Shown: positions 63,622 through 64,000 of the stretch, piece by piece
Layout: every line of letters begins with the position of its first letter
Numbering within the stretch: the stretch's first letter is position 1
From: Methylobacter tundripaludum SV96
Lineage (GTDB): Bacteria; Pseudomonadota; Gammaproteobacteria; Methylococcales; Methylomonadaceae
Assembly (NCBI RefSeq): GCF_000190755.2
Contig: NZ_JH109152.1
Coordinates: forward strand, 930,001-994,000
DNA length: 64,000 bases
Reading direction: 5' to 3'
Position numbers and translations under genes: made by a program
The notes under the pieces: model-generated
What the model was told of the DNA's origin: nothing
The model's database searches: none
The model's input: the letters and a program-made list of their open reading frames with translations, nothing else

Positions 63622-64000
63622 CTATGGATTAAATAGATCGATCTGACGGTTTGCTGAGCGGTGTTCTATCACTTCAAGTATCGAATACTCTGACTTCATT
63701 CCTTTCATGGTGAGCCATTGTAGGAGCTGAACCTTGGCTTTTAAGATGTCGTTTTTGGCAAAAACTTCTTCGCTTGCATTAACGCGAGCTAAAAAGTCTT
63801 CATCCAGTATTTCAGCATAAAATGTTTGAATACCGTCGGTAAAGCGCCATTTATTTCCATCTGCAAATGACGCATTGATGATTTGCAAGCTGACGATCGT
63901 CGTTTGGTCGTTTATTTTTTCATCGCCAGGATCGGGGGCGACAAAATAAATTGACTCCCTCTTATCTATCATTAAGAGCGGTTTTCCGGGTGCATCAGGA
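63622..64000 (-). CDS. Hypothetical protein, 5' end outside window
   Basis: The frame is open to the right edge (residues PDAPGKPLL precede the first Met at 63972), so this is most likely the C-terminal part of a longer protein. At least 116 residues are visible: SIYFVAPDPGDEKINDQ, KWRFTDGIQTFYAEILDEDF, then EYSILEVIEHRSANRQIDLF at the end. Such endings occur in hypothetical proteins of mobile elements; no function is known. Confidence 0.6.
   Translation of the reverse strand, partial: PDAPGKPLLMIDKRESIYFVAPDPGDEKINDQTTIVSLQIINASFADGNKWRFTDGIQTFYAEILDEDFLARVNASEEVFAKNDILKAKVQLLQWLTMKGMKSEYSILEVIEHRSANRQIDLFNP

Overview
This window looks like chromosome from a gammaproteobacterium. The order trpF-trpB-trpA-accD-folC-SPOR-cvpA-purF-metZ, and nrdR-ribD-ribE-ribBA-ribH-nusB-thiL-pgpA, are classic gammaproteobacterial blocks. 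A methanotroph-like (Methylococcales) host would fit the mix of RTX, two-partner secretion and c-di-GMP genes and the dispersed palindromes, but no diagnostic gene is present and that placement is inference. No rRNA, tRNA or CRISPR array was seen.

Layout. (1) 1-6.6 kb: end of a large RTX protein, an HlyB-type ABC exporter and a TolC-type outer-membrane channel; the HlyD adaptor is not in the window. (2) 6.9-14.3 kb: a TonB-dependent receptor and a very large hybrid sensor (propeller, kinase, two receivers, GGDEF). (3) 14.6-19 kb: a YdbL-like lipoprotein, rlmD, an L,D-transpeptidase, truA and a DUF2231 membrane protein. (4) 19-28.4 kb: tryptophan, acetyl-CoA carboxylase, folate, purine and methionine genes. 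(5) 28.5-35.7 kb: glutaredoxin, a class II aldolase-family protein, then nrdR, riboflavin genes, nusB, thiL and pgpA. (6) 36-48.8 kb, minus strand: a two-partner-secretion adhesin locus made of CHASE2-cyclase, haemagglutinin-like adhesin, tandem-FecR protein, FhaC-type transporter and PAS-SpoIIE phosphatase. (7) 49-54.5 kb: GAF-HD-GYP protein, HDAC-like deacetylase, an OmpR-type regulator without a phospho-acceptor, a lactate/malate dehydrogenase and a PilZ protein.

(8) From about 55.5 kb to the right edge lies an integrated element. Its left end cuts the first 25 or so codons of prfC (release factor 3) from the rest of the gene. An SXT/R391-like tyrosine integrase follows at once. Behind it is a minus-strand run of small, mostly unknown genes, including an ORF6N-type regulator, an AlpA-like DNA-binding protein, a GH108 lysozyme and RdgC. 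Inside this element are tandem palindromes with the layout of integron attC sites and no integron integrase, which is the most unusual feature of the window.

The chromosome part carries several families of dispersed palindromic repeats: a 186-195 bp MITE-like element in two copies, CACGAAG hairpins, and short repeats inserted in frame in accD, the PAS-SpoIIE gene and the FhaC-type gene. Between the PilZ gene and prfC about 1 kb is decayed sequence with an EAL-domain remnant.
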